A stretch of DNA of 64,000 nucleotides from Secundilactobacillus kimchicus JCM 15530 (GCF_001433995.1 NZ_AZCX01000005.1:1-64000), one strand, 5' to 3'. Shown: positions 9,937-17,834, counted from the stretch's first letter. Numbers and translations are program-made. Notes: generated by a model from the letters alone, not told the origin.

Positions 9937-10164
9937 TTGGAAAACACAGCTAAACAAGAAGTCGCACAACGCGACATGATGAAGATTATCGGCCTTTTTC
10001 GAAAGAACAGTTTCCGTGGCGAATACGAAAGCTTTGAGCACGGTGACGGTGGTCAAGACGAGTACCTCGTCACTTTAGTGGATGAAAAGACCGGTGTTAA
10101 AGGGTTATTCAAGGCAGATTTAGGGACTGGTGTGATTGAGTTCCAGCATGTGGTGATGGATTAA
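9937..10164 (+). CDS. Small uncharacterised protein (source of the repeated 3' ends)
   Basis: This 75-aa soluble acidic protein reads LENTAKQEVAQ at the start and ends GVIEFQHVVMD. TTG 9937 is preferred over ATG 9922 because the only Shine-Dalgarno (TGGAG, 9923-9927) sits 9 nt before the TTG and overlaps the ATG. I do not recognise a family. Its last ~20-38 codons and terminator recur as remnants at 12140-12256, 13904-13966 and weakly 15082-15111, which suggests the locus is a duplication or integration hot spot. Confidence 0.65.
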   Translation: MENTAKQEVAQRDMMKIIGLFRKNSFRGEYESFEHGDGGQDEYLVTLVDEKTGVKGLFKADLGTGVIEFQHVVMD

Positions 10165-10192
10165 AGATTTCTGGGTTTAGAGAATGTAAATA

Positions 10193-10228
10193 GGGCCAAG
10201 GTCGCGATTGTGCGATCTTGGTCCTTTT
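10193..10228 (+). terminator. Terminator of the 75-aa gene (repeat family copy A)
   Basis: GGCCAAGGTCGC pairs with GTGCGATCTTGGTCC around GATT and is followed by TTTT. The loop-proximal part is shared with copies at 12285-12322 and 13994-14030. Confidence 0.8.
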
Positions 10229-10258
10229 ATCATATTCAGATATTTTTTATTAAATGCC

Positions 10259-10843
10259 CTACTCGTTTCCGGTCAACAAAAATCCATGAATTAGCGTTAC
10301 CACATCTTGTTGTGATAGTGGCTGATCGGTTAATTCGCCGGTAGTCTGAAAAAGGAGGTAGTTAACAACCATTGAGAAGACCCCTTCGGCCAAAAATTGA
10401 GGGTTATAGTTTTTGATAACGTTAAGTTGTTGAAAGTGTTCAATTTTTGTAAAAAGAGCGTCAAAAAAAGGATCGTCTTGAATGGTTGGAAGTATCGGAC
10501 GGATTTGTGGTTGTTGGCGAAATAGCAGAATAAGTTGAATTGATTGTGGATGTTGTAAGCCAAATTCAATGAGGCCGGTAATGAGGGCATCGATTTGCTG
10601 AACTGGACGTAATTGTAATTCAAGTAAAGGTTGAAGGGCTGTGATGAGTTTCGCCTGGTGTTGGCTAAAAACGGCTAGCAGAAGCATCTGTTTATTTTTA
10701 AAGTAGGAGTAGATGTTAGATTGAGAGATGTCTAGTTTTTTTGCCACTTTAACGGTTGAGGTGCCTTCGATACCTTGAGAAATCAACAACTGGGTGGTGG
10801 TGGTGAGGATTGATTGGCGGAGTTTTTCACTTTTGAGCTTCAT
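10259..10843 (-). CDS. TetR family transcriptional regulator
   Basis: This 194-aa regulator has a TetR DNA-binding domain at residues ~8-55: ILTTTTQLLISQGIEGTSTV, then the helix-turn-helix KVAKKLDISQSNIYSYFKNK. The C-terminal ~130 residues form the ligand and dimer domain. ATG 10843 follows AAGGAGACAATT. It is divergent from the SDR gene at 11041, whose promoter carries two GATAG-N2-CTATC palindromes, so repression of the SDR gene is the likely job. The inducer is unknown. Confidence 0.88.
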   Translation of the reverse strand: MKLKSEKLRQSILTTTTQLLISQGIEGTSTVKVAKKLDISQSNIYSYFKNKQMLLLAVFSQHQAKLITALQPLLELQLRPVQQIDALITGLIEFGLQHPQSIQLILLFRQQPQIRPILPTIQDDPFFDALFTKIEHFQQLNVIKNYNPQFLAEGVFSMVVNYLLFQTTGELTDQPLSQQDVVTLIHGFLLTGNE

Positions 10844-10946
10844 AATTGTCTCCTTTAAATAATCATGATCATTATTAGGATAGCGAAGATTGATCCAACT
10901 AACAAGGGATTGGCGATTAGTGGCGCTAAATAATGAGTTAATAATC

Positions 10947-11004
10947 TTGACAAACGATAGACCTATCGCTATTATTGAGATGTTCTTTTAGAGATAGAGC
11001 TATC
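10947..11004 (+). promoter_or_regulatory. SDR promoter with two TetR-type operators
   Basis: A -35 TTGACA (10947-10952), a 17-bp spacer and a -10 TATTAT (10970-10975) precede the SDR gene. The spacer contains the palindrome CGATAGACCTATCG (10955-10968). A second copy, GATAGAGCTATC (10993-11004), lies 37 bp downstream, centre to centre. Both positions would block RNA polymerase. The adjacent divergent TetR protein is the natural ligand. Confidence 0.75.
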
Positions 11005-11040
11005 ATTAAAAATGTAATTAATTACTGGAGGCAGACAAAA

Positions 11041-11910
11041 ATGAAAACATGGTTTATTACAGGGGCTACGGGTGGTTTAGCAACCGCCATTATTAGCCAA
11101 TTGCTTGAACGGGGTGATCGGGTCGCTGCGACAACACGTAAAAAAGATGCGTTGGCAGCCTTAGAAAGCGAATATGGCGCTCAGTTATGGGTAACGGCAC
11201 TGGACTTAACAAATCCGCAAGCCGTTAATGGTGCTGTGAATCAAGCATTTCAAATCTTTGGTACAGTTGACGTGTTACTCAATAACGCGGCCTATGGGCT
11301 GTACGGAACGGTTGAAGGGATCAGCACCAAGCAAACGGGAGAGGTATTTAGTGTTAATGTTTTTGGGTCGTTAAATACGGCGCGGACGTTCCTGCCTCAT
11401 TTTAGAGAACAGGGAGGTGGACAGATTATCCAGATTGCTAGTATGGCTGGACAGTACTCGGCACCAGTAACGGGAATGTATAGTGCGTCAAAGTGGGCAG
11501 TGGAAGCCGCGTTTGAAGCACTGGCTACAGAAGTTGAGCCATTTAACATTCAAACAACGATTGTTGAGCCTGGTGGCATCAGGACTAACTTTGTCGGTGG
11601 AAACGGTGTTTTCGGCGAGGATCCGATTGCTTATCAAGACACTAAAGTCGAAAAAATGGTTCGACTGATGAAAGGTGATGTTCCAGGGATGGATCTAGCA
11701 ACGTACGAAAAGTATATCGCCGGTGATCCTGAAAAAATGGCCCATCAGATTATTAGCCGTGTAGATGTTGGAAAAGGACCATTGCGGTTGACGTTGGGCA
11801 GTGACGCCTATCAAAAAATCAAGGCAAGTTTGGAAGCGCGACTAGCGGCATTAACTGAACAAAAGACTGTTGCGTATTCTACGGATGCTGACGATTATGT
11901 TGCGCGGTAA
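11041..11910 (+). CDS. SDR family oxidoreductase
   Basis: The 289-aa short-chain dehydrogenase/reductase has the cofactor motif TGATGGLAT (~residues 6-14), the NNAAYG motif, the catalytic Ser in QIASMAGQYSAPVTG and the catalytic pair in YSASK. A C-terminal extension (~residues 190-289) resembles that of larger classical SDRs. ATG 11041 is chosen because CTGGAGGCAG precedes it; an upstream in-frame TTG at 10975 falls inside the -10 box. The neighbouring TetR probably controls it. The substrate is unknown. Confidence 0.88.
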   Translation: MKTWFITGATGGLATAIISQLLERGDRVAATTRKKDALAALESEYGAQLWVTALDLTNPQAVNGAVNQAFQIFGTVDVLLNNAAYGLYGTVEGISTKQTGEVFSVNVFGSLNTARTFLPHFREQGGGQIIQIASMAGQYSAPVTGMYSASKWAVEAAFEALATEVEPFNIQTTIVEPGGIRTNFVGGNGVFGEDPIAYQDTKVEKMVRLMKGDVPGMDLATYEKYIAGDPEKMAHQIISRVDVGKGPLRLTLGSDAYQKIKASLEARLAALTEQKTVAYSTDADDYVAR

Positions 11911-12139
11911 GCATTGTTCGGCAAGCAAACAATATTAATAACGGTTGCCAGGGCATTAAGTTGATGTGTGTAGCGAAAGTATTGTCTTAGTTGATTTCAG
12001 AAACGGTTAAGGAAAACGATATATGGTGGCGGTCGAAATACATGATATGTGATGCTTAGTCAACGACTTAGTAAATAGCACCGGGATATAGAAAAAGCTA
12101 ATGGTCCAAAGAACGAGCAGAGAGTCCGACACTAAGTAG

Positions 12140-12256
12140 GAATATTTCGTACAACGCACGGTCGTTTTGACTGAGGAGAAGTCAGGCGTTAAGGGATTAT
12201 TCAAGGCTGGTTTAGGGACTAGTTCGATTGAACTCCAGCAGGTGGTGATGGAGTAG
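12140..12256 (+). pseudogene. Remnant 2 of the 75-aa gene (3' end)
   Basis: Thirty-eight codons, EYFVQRTVVLTEEK then SGVKGLFKAGLGTSSIELQ and QVVME, end in TAG. They match the C-terminus of the 9937-10164 product (EYLVTLVDEK, TGVKGLFKADLGTGVIEFQ, HVVMD). A stop codon lies directly upstream and no start exists, so this is a decayed copy. The rest of 11911-12139 shows nothing I can name. Confidence 0.8.
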
Positions 12257-12284
12257 GTTTTATTGCTGGTTTACAGTTATTTAA

Positions 12285-12322
12285 AAAGGATAAGGTTGCG
12301 ATTATGCGAGCTTATCCTTTTT
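12285..12322 (+). terminator. Terminator, repeat family copy B
   Basis: AGGATAAGGTTGC pairs with ATGCGAGCTTATCCT around GATT, then T-run. Relative to copy A the outer stem has changed sequence on both arms and still pairs. Confidence 0.75.
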
Positions 12323-12609
12323 GAATTCGAGAAAGAATCAGTTAATTTCAGAAACCTAACTACTTGGAATAATGCGTAGGATAGATCCCAAAATGAGTAA
12401 AAACGTTCTAGGCAGTATCGTTTCTAGGACAAGACCTAAAACTAAATCCATTTTGGTCCTGCGTAGTCGTATCGTTAACAGATCTGGCCGAATGAAGTAG
12501 TCAATTAGCATTAAGGTGTTAACAGGTGGGATGATCAACCGCAATAGTCGCTACGGTCTGGGAAAATATGATACAATTATTTGTACCTTTTAGAACGGAG
12601 GTTTTGACT

Positions 12610-12642
12610 ATGGGTCGACCTGCAATGTACGTTGTACTTTAA
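12610..12642 (+). CDS. Leader peptide MGRPAMYVVL of the efflux gene
   Basis: The 10-codon ORF starts at ATG 12610, 8 nt after a perfect GGAGG (12597-12601), and stops at TAA 12640. Its last codons lie in the 5' arm of a hairpin that covers the ribosome site of the MFS gene at 12698. The YVV ending recalls the IAVV and IFVI stalling motifs of ErmA and ErmC leader peptides (established for those genes; similarity here is by eye). A ribosome-stalling regulatory peptide is inferred. Confidence 0.65.
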   Translation: MGRPAMYVVL

Positions 12643-12698
12643 AATCCTAATCCCCAGATCACGCAATGGCGTAGATTATGATTAGGAAGATAGTACAA
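12632..12698 (+). promoter_or_regulatory. SD-sequestering hairpin (translational attenuator)
   Basis: TTGTACT (12632-12638) pairs with AGTACAA (12692-12698), which includes the A of the efflux ATG. TCCTAATC (12645-12652) pairs perfectly with GATTAGGA (12680-12687), which contains the AGGA of the efflux Shine-Dalgarno. An inner ACGC/GCGT stem (12661-12672) caps it. A ribosome stalled near the end of the leader ORF would cover the 5' arm and free the start site. Confidence 0.65.
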
Positions 12699-13864
12699 TG
12701 GAAAAAAGTTGGAAGAAGAAGGCCTATGTCTTCTTGGTTTCACAAAATATCTCTTTATTTGGCAGCTTGGTTACCAGTTTTGCTATTACGTGGCACATTT
12801 CGTTGGCCACCAACTCTGCTACATGGATGGCGATTGCAACGATCTGTACGATTTTACCGCAGATAGCAGTTTCGCTTGTTGGCGGCTTTCTTGCTGATAA
12901 CTATTCACGCAAAATGCTGATTATTGCGGCTGACGGTGGAATTGCTTTAATGACAGTCGTCTTGTTTGTGATGAACTTAAAAGGCACCGTCGCGATCGGA
13001 TTATTGTTACTCTTCACGGCTTTACGCTCGGTCGGTCAAGGTATTCAAGCACCAGCAGTGAGCGCAACTTATCCGACGATTGTCCCTGAGGAAGCACTCG
13101 CAACAGTCAACGGTCACAATCAAACTATGGTGTCAGTTTCGTCGTTTTTTGCCCCAATGATTGGTGGCGTAATTTTAGCAGCTAGTAATTTGGCAATTGC
13201 CTTATTAGTGGATGTTGTCACAGCTTTGATTGAAGTTGGGTGCCTGACATTTCTGACTTTACCAAAAGTGAATCAGCGGGTGAAAAATAATATGTTGCCC
13301 GAATTATTAACGGGCTGGAAAGTCGCGTTAAAAATTAAACCACTCAAGAAATTATTAGCGGTGTATACTGCAAGTTTCTTATTCATTACACCGATGATGG
13401 TTCTCGGCCTTATCATGGTGCAACAGCGTTTTGGCCTGGATGTTAAGTTGCTGACATCACAAGAAGTTATTTGGGGGTTGGGGTCAATAGTTGGCGGTTT
13501 AATCGTTGGGAAAATCACTAAAAAATATGAACTCAAAAAGATAGTTGTGATTAGTTTAACTGTCTTTGGTGTTCTTATGAGTCTCATGAGTGTTGTGCCG
13601 TTGTTTTGGATGTATTTGTTACTCTCGTTTGCAACGGGACTCTTAATGAGTTTAATTATTGCAGCACAAACCACAGTGATTCAGACTTTAGTGCCATTGG
13701 AAAACATGGGTCAGGTCTTTGCGGCTTTTCAAATGAGTAGCAACTTGATGATTTTACTAGGATCAATTATTTTTGGTCCCTTAAGCGACTTAGTTGGCAT
13801 ACAGATAATTTTTATAGCTAGTGGTGTTTTACTAATTATCAGTTCGTGTCTATATAATAAGTAA
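12698..13864 (+). CDS. MFS efflux transporter, Mef-like
   Basis: This 388-aa major facilitator protein has about twelve membrane helices. The motif-A loop reads GGFLADNYSRKMLI (~residues 62-75). The segments ALRSVGQGIQAPAVSATYPT and IVPEEALATVNGHNQTM align by eye with the macrolide exporter MefA (IRSIGTAFHTPALNAVTP, LVPEEQLTKCAGYSQSL). It is expected to pump drugs out with proton exchange. It starts at ATG 12698 after AGGAAGATAGTACA, a site locked in the leader hairpin. It sits between two remnants of the 75-aa gene, so horizontal gain is likely. Macrolide specificity is inferred, not shown. Confidence 0.82.
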   Translation: MEKSWKKKAYVFLVSQNISLFGSLVTSFAITWHISLATNSATWMAIATICTILPQIAVSLVGGFLADNYSRKMLIIAADGGIALMTVVLFVMNLKGTVAIGLLLLFTALRSVGQGIQAPAVSATYPTIVPEEALATVNGHNQTMVSVSSFFAPMIGGVILAASNLAIALLVDVVTALIEVGCLTFLTLPKVNQRVKNNMLPELLTGWKVALKIKPLKKLLAVYTASFLFITPMMVLGLIMVQQRFGLDVKLLTSQEVIWGLGSIVGGLIVGKITKKYELKKIVVISLTVFGVLMSLMSVVPLFWMYLLLSFATGLLMSLIIAAQTTVIQTLVPLENMGQVFAAFQMSSNLMILLGSIIFGPLSDLVGIQIIFIASGVLLIISSCLYNK

Positions 13865-13903
13865 TAAAAAACGAACTAGCTTAAAGTACAATAGAAGTCA
13901 GGC

Positions 13904-13966
13904 AGGTTTATTCAAGACAGATTTAGGAACCGGACCGATTGAGTTTCAGCATGTGGTAATGGATTA
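13904..13966 (+). pseudogene. Remnant 3 of the 75-aa gene (3' end)
   Basis: About 21 codons, GLFKTDLGTGPIEFQHVVMD then TAA, match the C-terminus of the 9937-10164 product at nearly every residue. Upstream codons are lost. Its own copy of the terminator follows at 13994-14030. Confidence 0.8.
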
Positions 13967-13993
13967 AGCATAGTCATTTAGAGCTAAAGAAGA

Positions 13994-14030
13994 AGGGCAA
14001 AGGTCGCGTATGTGCGATCTTTGCCCTTTT
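13994..14030 (+). terminator. Terminator, repeat family copy C
   Basis: GGGCAAAGGTCGC pairs with GTGCGATCTTTGCCC, followed by TTTT. The downstream bases TATCGTATTCGGATTTTTT also match those after copy A. Confidence 0.8.
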
Positions 14031-14076
14031 ATCGTATTCGGATTTTTTTATCAGATAGATGCGAAGCATACCTAGT

Positions 14077-14838
14077 CTACCGTAACTTAATATCTCCGCC
14101 GTCCACCATGAGCGTTTGACCCGTCATATAGGAACTAGCGCTGCTGGCTAAGAAAAGGGCAACTGAGCCGATATCGGTCTCGGGATCGCCTAAGCGATGG
14201 AGTGGGATACTGTTGACCAGCTGGTCGTATTGTTCAGGCGCTGCCTTGTGCCATTGCTTAACGCCCTCTGTTTCAGCGATTGGAGAAATAATGTTGACGC
14301 GAATGCCATCGCTGGCCCATTCGTTGGCAGCGACTCTGGATAGTCCACGGATAGCTTCTTTGGCTGCGGCGTAGGCCGCTTGAGTTGGCTGACCGTTGAT
14401 GCCAGCGCCTGAGGCAAAATTGATGACGCAGCCCTTTGAGTCTTTTAAATAAGGGTGAGCAAATTGCATTAAGTGCCAAGTTGGGTAGAACCCTGTATTA
14501 AAGGATAGGGCGAGATCGTCGTCGGTTAAATCGGTAAATGGCTTTTGCTTAGAGGCGTGAGCGTTATTAATTAACACATCTAGGCTACCGAACTTCGAGA
14601 CAGCTGTTTCAATGATTTCTTGGTCGACGGTCACAGATGAGATATCCGCTTTTAACGTTTCAATGGTTCCGAAAGACGCCAAATCTTTTTTGGCCTGAGT
14701 GAGTGCCGAGTCATTAACATCGACAATTAATACTTTTGCACCGGCCTTAACAAATGCGGTCGCCATTCCAAGGCCGATCCCGCCAGCACCGCCAGTGATG
14801 ATTACACTTTTATCTTGCACATCCCAGTTAATACTCAT
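14077..14838 (-). CDS. SDR family oxidoreductase
   Basis: The 253-aa classical short-chain dehydrogenase has the NAD(P) motif TGGAGGIGLGM (~residues 14-24), VDVND after strand 2 (suggesting NAD preference), NNAHASK, the catalytic Ser in NFASGAG, the Tyr-Lys pair in YAAAKEA and the C-terminal SSYMTGQTLMVDGGD seen in 3-oxoacyl reductase or sugar-type SDRs. The start is ATG 14838, because an in-frame ATG at 14853 is part of the GGAGG itself. A near-consensus cre site lies 50-63 bp upstream. The substrate is unknown. Confidence 0.88.
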   Translation of the reverse strand: MSINWDVQDKSVIITGGAGGIGLGMATAFVKAGAKVLIVDVNDSALTQAKKDLASFGTIETLKADISSVTVDQEIIETAVSKFGSLDVLINNAHASKQKPFTDLTDDDLALSFNTGFYPTWHLMQFAHPYLKDSKGCVINFASGAGINGQPTQAAYAAAKEAIRGLSRVAANEWASDGIRVNIISPIAETEGVKQWHKAAPEQYDQLVNSIPLHRLGDPETDIGSVALFLASSASSYMTGQTLMVDGGDIKLR

Positions 14839-14887
14839 AATAAGAACCTCCATAAAGATAATTTTGCATTAAGCAGCATATCATAAA

Positions 14888-14901
14888 TGTAAGCGTTTTT
14901 A
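14888..14901 (-). promoter_or_regulatory. Candidate cre (CcpA) site
   Basis: On the minus strand this reads TAAAAACGCTTACA. Against the consensus TGWAANCGNTNWCA it has one mismatch (A for G at position 2). It sits in the upstream region of the SDR gene, so catabolite control is plausible. Confidence 0.5.
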
Positions 14902-14954
14902 AAATTAATTTCATAAACTTAGAATAATTGGCTTGTCCTAAAGGGAGAGGCATC

Positions 14955-15111
14955 ATGAAAATGAATGAATTATTGATAATAAGCGTCGGGATGGCACTTT
15001 TTGATCGCTAGCACTATTGGTAGCAATCAGTTTTAACGAGTTCTGGGGTTAAAAAATGGGGAATGGATTGAGAAATTGGTTCATTGAGTTCCAGAATACG
15101 ATGATGGCATA
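14955..15111 (+). other. Degenerate spacer with a tiny ORF and a fourth 3'-end remnant
   Basis: A short ORF, MKMNELLIISVGMALFDR, with a good SD (GGGAGAGG) runs 14955-15011; it looks like the head of a broken membrane-protein gene. At 15082-15111 the codons IEFQNTMMA-stop resemble the IEFQHVVMD-stop end of the 75-aa gene. No hairpin follows. Both readings are weak. Confidence 0.35.
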
Positions 15112-15211
15112 GCGTCGAGATACTTTGATAGTCTGCTCGCTGTCACTACCGTAATTTTTCATGTACAATTAAGCTTAAAATAAGCGACACCGTTCTTTAA
15201 GGAGGATTATC

Positions 15212-15766
15212 GTGGTTACAATGAGACGGGCCAAACCGACGGATGCCAAAGCTATTGCGAAGATCTTGATGGTGATTTTTGAACAGATGGGCATAACTGA
15301 GATGTTACCGGAGGAACTGGTCAAGCGGGTGGCTCGGGTATTTGAAGGGTCAGCCTTTCTTGGTGAAGTTGCCGAAACAATCGTGGCCGAAACGGCTGGG
15401 CAAGTGGTTGGTGTTGCGTTTAGCTACCATGCTGACCAAGAAGTGGCGGTCATTGAACACTGGGATTCGGCGTTTATCGACACGTCGTTGCGCCTTCACC
15501 CAACCAGCGAAACGCTACCGGGTGAATGGTATCTGGAACTCCTGGCAACCGATTCAAAAGTTCGCGGCCAGGGAGTTGGCGGCCAGTTGCTAACAGCAGT
15601 CCGTCGCCTGGCTCAAGATAATGGGGCCGAGACCCTGGCCTTAAATGTCGATGTTGCCAATCCCAAGGCGGAACGTTTGTACCGGCGGCAGGGCTATCAG
15701 TCGGCTGGAGACATGACAATTTTGGGCCATCGGTATCATCATTTAGAGTTGAATCTTGCGGAATAG
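15212..15766 (+). CDS. GNAT family N-acetyltransferase
   Basis: The 184-aa protein has the acetyl-CoA loop signature KVRGQGVGGQLLTAVRRLA (~residues 113-131) and the following ETLALNVDVANPKAERLYRRQGY, typical of Gcn5-related acetyltransferases. GTG 15212 is the start, 6 nt after AAGGAGG; the in-frame ATG three codons later is too far from it. The acceptor substrate is unknown. It is monocistronic. Confidence 0.88.
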   Translation: MVTMRRAKPTDAKAIAKILMVIFEQMGITEMLPEELVKRVARVFEGSAFLGEVAETIVAETAGQVVGVAFSYHADQEVAVIEHWDSAFIDTSLRLHPTSETLPGEWYLELLATDSKVRGQGVGGQLLTAVRRLAQDNGAETLALNVDVANPKAERLYRRQGYQSAGDMTILGHRYHHLELNLAE

Positions 15767-15771
15767 CAATC

Positions 15772-15820
15772 AAAAACGAGACCGGCATCCATTACGGAAG
15801 TGAAGTCGGTCTCGTTTTTA
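15772..15820. terminator. Rho-independent terminator (bidirectional)
   Basis: AAAAACGAGACCG pairs with CGGTCTCGTTTTT. It is shared by the convergent GNAT and pentapeptide-repeat genes. Confidence 0.8.
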
Positions 15821-16429
15821 GTCAATTTCAACGCCAAGAGCTAACGCAAATGGCAGGGCCTGCACGGCGTCAATGCGACAGCCGCGGACTAAAGCAGGGG
15901 TAAAGCGGAGGTCGTCAATGGTGCTTGTCCGAAAGTCGACCCGTTTCAGCGCGCTATCACTAAAGTCGGCCGCCACCAGTTGGCAGTCGGTGAAAGTTAG
16001 GCTATTTCTCACCGTCATCGCTTGGAAAGCTGCTTCTTCTAGGCGGGTGCTCACGAAATGGCATTGATCTAATTCGGTTTCGGAGAAATTGCAGTAGCTG
16101 GCTTGGCTATCCGTGAACGTCACTTGTTTGAGTCGTGACATTGTCCAGTCCGTGCCGATCAGCTGGCAAGCCTCAAACTGACACCGGTAAACATGGCTAC
16201 CTGAGAAATCGGCATTTGGAAATTGACAATGGCTAACCTGACAGTCCAGCCATTCTCCTTGGCGAAAATTGGTCTGCTGGAGCACACAGTGGTCAAGAAT
16301 GAGCTCGCTAAGCCTGACATCCGTGTTGGAGTAGGTTAGTGTGCAGTTTTTATAGTGATGTGCGGGTTGAAGGTCGTCTAGGGACAACGTCTGCGACGTG
16401 ACAACGGGGTATTCAGGGGAATTTTGCAT
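15818..16429 (-). CDS. Pentapeptide-repeat protein
   Basis: The 203-aa product consists mainly of A(D/N)LxX-type pentapeptide units, for example TNFRQ, CQFPNADFSGSHVYRCQF, CNFSETELDQCHF and ADFSDSALKRVDF, which form a right-handed quadrilateral beta-helix. Qnr and McbG-like members mimic DNA and protect gyrase; others have no known role, so function here is open. ATG 16429 is preferred because GAAGGAG lies 5 nt upstream. A longer in-frame start at 16525 has no ribosome site. Confidence 0.8.
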   Translation of the reverse strand: MQNSPEYPVVTSQTLSLDDLQPAHHYKNCTLTYSNTDVRLSELILDHCVLQQTNFRQGEWLDCQVSHCQFPNADFSGSHVYRCQFEACQLIGTDWTMSRLKQVTFTDSQASYCNFSETELDQCHFVSTRLEEAAFQAMTVRNSLTFTDCQLVAADFSDSALKRVDFRTSTIDDLRFTPALVRGCRIDAVQALPFALALGVEID

Positions 16430-16565
16430 GGGGGCTCCTTCTATTGGCAAGCGGAACTTTAATCGGGCCGCTTTTGTTAGCGATAGCGTATCATGTTGGG
16501 TGACGTTTTGCCACGTGTTGGTCAAATTTTAAAAGGCGTATACTTAGGAAAACAACGAAAAGAGC

Positions 16566-16787
16566 GTGGTATCTGTGAAAAAACTAATTGCCGCTATCAC
16601 AGTGATTTTGTGGCTGGCCGCTGTCGTAATCATCGTCGTTGCAGCTACTCACCATGAACTGCTAACACTAATACCGGTCTTTGCTGACAACCGACCTCAA
16701 GGGCGCCTTGGTTGGACCCTCACCGCCGCAATGGTGGTGCTAATAATCAGTCTGCTGGTCCATAGCAACGGCCACCATATTAAATAA
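16566..16787 (+). CDS. Small two-helix membrane protein
   Basis: The predicted product has 73 aa, or 70 aa from the second GTG at 16575. Two hydrophobic helices (residues ~7-28 and ~50-66) are separated by a short polar loop (FADNRPQGRLG). No family is recognised. The ribosome site is weak (AAAAGAG), so expression is uncertain. Confidence 0.5.
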   Translation: MVSVKKLIAAITVILWLAAVVIIVVAATHHELLTLIPVFADNRPQGRLGWTLTAAMVVLIISLLVHSNGHHIK

Positions 16788-16878
16788 GCGGGCTAGACTG
16801 GGGCGTTTAGCGAATGTTACACTATTACTATAATGATTGATAATTAAGTTTATTGTTTGATATTGAGGGGGGATTCTC

Positions 16879-17541
16879 ATGAAAAAAATTGTTCAGGGGT
16901 TGATGGCATTTGGCTGCACGTTATTTGTCAGTGCCACGGTGGGGAGCGCCAAGACGGATTTTGTCACCACCACTGCACCCATTGAGGTTGGCACCGTTGT
17001 TATTCCAAAAAATACGCGGTTGTCGTTCATCGATACGAGTCAGGTAGCTAATAGAACGGTCGCCAATATTGACTGGTCGGCGTTGAGCTATACGCTGCGT
17101 CAGCAAAAGGCGGGCGATAGTCTCCAGCTACCATATTCAGACCATCTTAGAGCATCGAAAGACACGGCGGCTGACCGGCTACCATGGTTCTATCAAGGGC
17201 GTTACGTTGGGTCAGAGGCTCGTCAGTTGGCCCGGAAGATGTTGAAGGTCACATCCGACCAATACCTGGAATACTACAAGAGTCATGATGCCCAACAAAA
17301 ACCGATTTCAACGACTAAGATTACGAAGAGCATTAAGAAAGGCAAGTTTACTTTCTTGTATGCCAAAACAAACATGGCCAAGTTGCCAGATAAGAAGGTT
17401 CGATCGACTGGCAATTACCGTTACCGGTTGACGATTCGGGATAACGGTACGAAGACGGATCCGGCATCACAGCAGAAGTACAGCAGCTTTTCGGTAGGCC
17501 GCGTTGCCAACAAGTTCTTCGTGCCAGAGGGCCGAGCTTAA
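16879..17541 (+). CDS. Secreted protein, paralogue of the 27655 gene
   Basis: The 220-aa protein has a Sec signal peptide (KK, hydrophobic core, cleavage probably after VGSA near residue 24) and a basic mature region. The C-terminal part shares a pattern with the protein at 27655-28548: YLEYYK / YIEYYK, then VRSTGNYRYRLTIRDN / VRKSGPYQYRLTIKNQ. This suggests a small lineage-specific secreted family. ATG 16879 follows GAGGGGGGATTCTC. No enzymatic motif is visible. Confidence 0.7.
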   Translation: MKKIVQGLMAFGCTLFVSATVGSAKTDFVTTTAPIEVGTVVIPKNTRLSFIDTSQVANRTVANIDWSALSYTLRQQKAGDSLQLPYSDHLRASKDTAADRLPWFYQGRYVGSEARQLARKMLKVTSDQYLEYYKSHDAQQKPISTTKITKSIKKGKFTFLYAKTNMAKLPDKKVRSTGNYRYRLTIRDNGTKTDPASQQKYSSFSVGRVANKFFVPEGRA

Positions 17542-17578
17542 ATCGCTTTGCGGCAATTAAAGAAGATAATTAATTAAC

Positions 17579-17616
17579 AAAACGGAGTAGGGGGAAAATC
17601 CCTACTCCGTTTTTTC
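17579..17616 (+). terminator. Rho-independent terminator
   Basis: AAAACGGAGTAGG pairs with CCTACTCCGTTTT and is followed by further T. Nothing else is recognised between here and 17834. Confidence 0.85.
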
Positions 17617-17834
17617 TGGATTGGTGAGTCATAGTCATCGCGTGACGAACCGTTATAGGCGTTGATGGATTTGTACGTTGTTCCAGCAGTAGCGCACTAA
17701 CGCAAATGTCGGTGGTGGTTTTTCCGTAACGTTTTTCATGAATATATCAGAGTTCTTTGGGGGTCACAATGACTGTCGGCCTCGGAGAGGGGAGGCCCCC
17801 CGGGACCACGTTAATCATTTTCTGTTTCTTAGAA

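Noticed and set aside
12356-12544. A 62-codon hydrophobic minus-strand ORF upstream of the efflux leader
   Set aside because: TTG start without any ribosome site and no family resemblance. Probably chance in AT-rich sequence.
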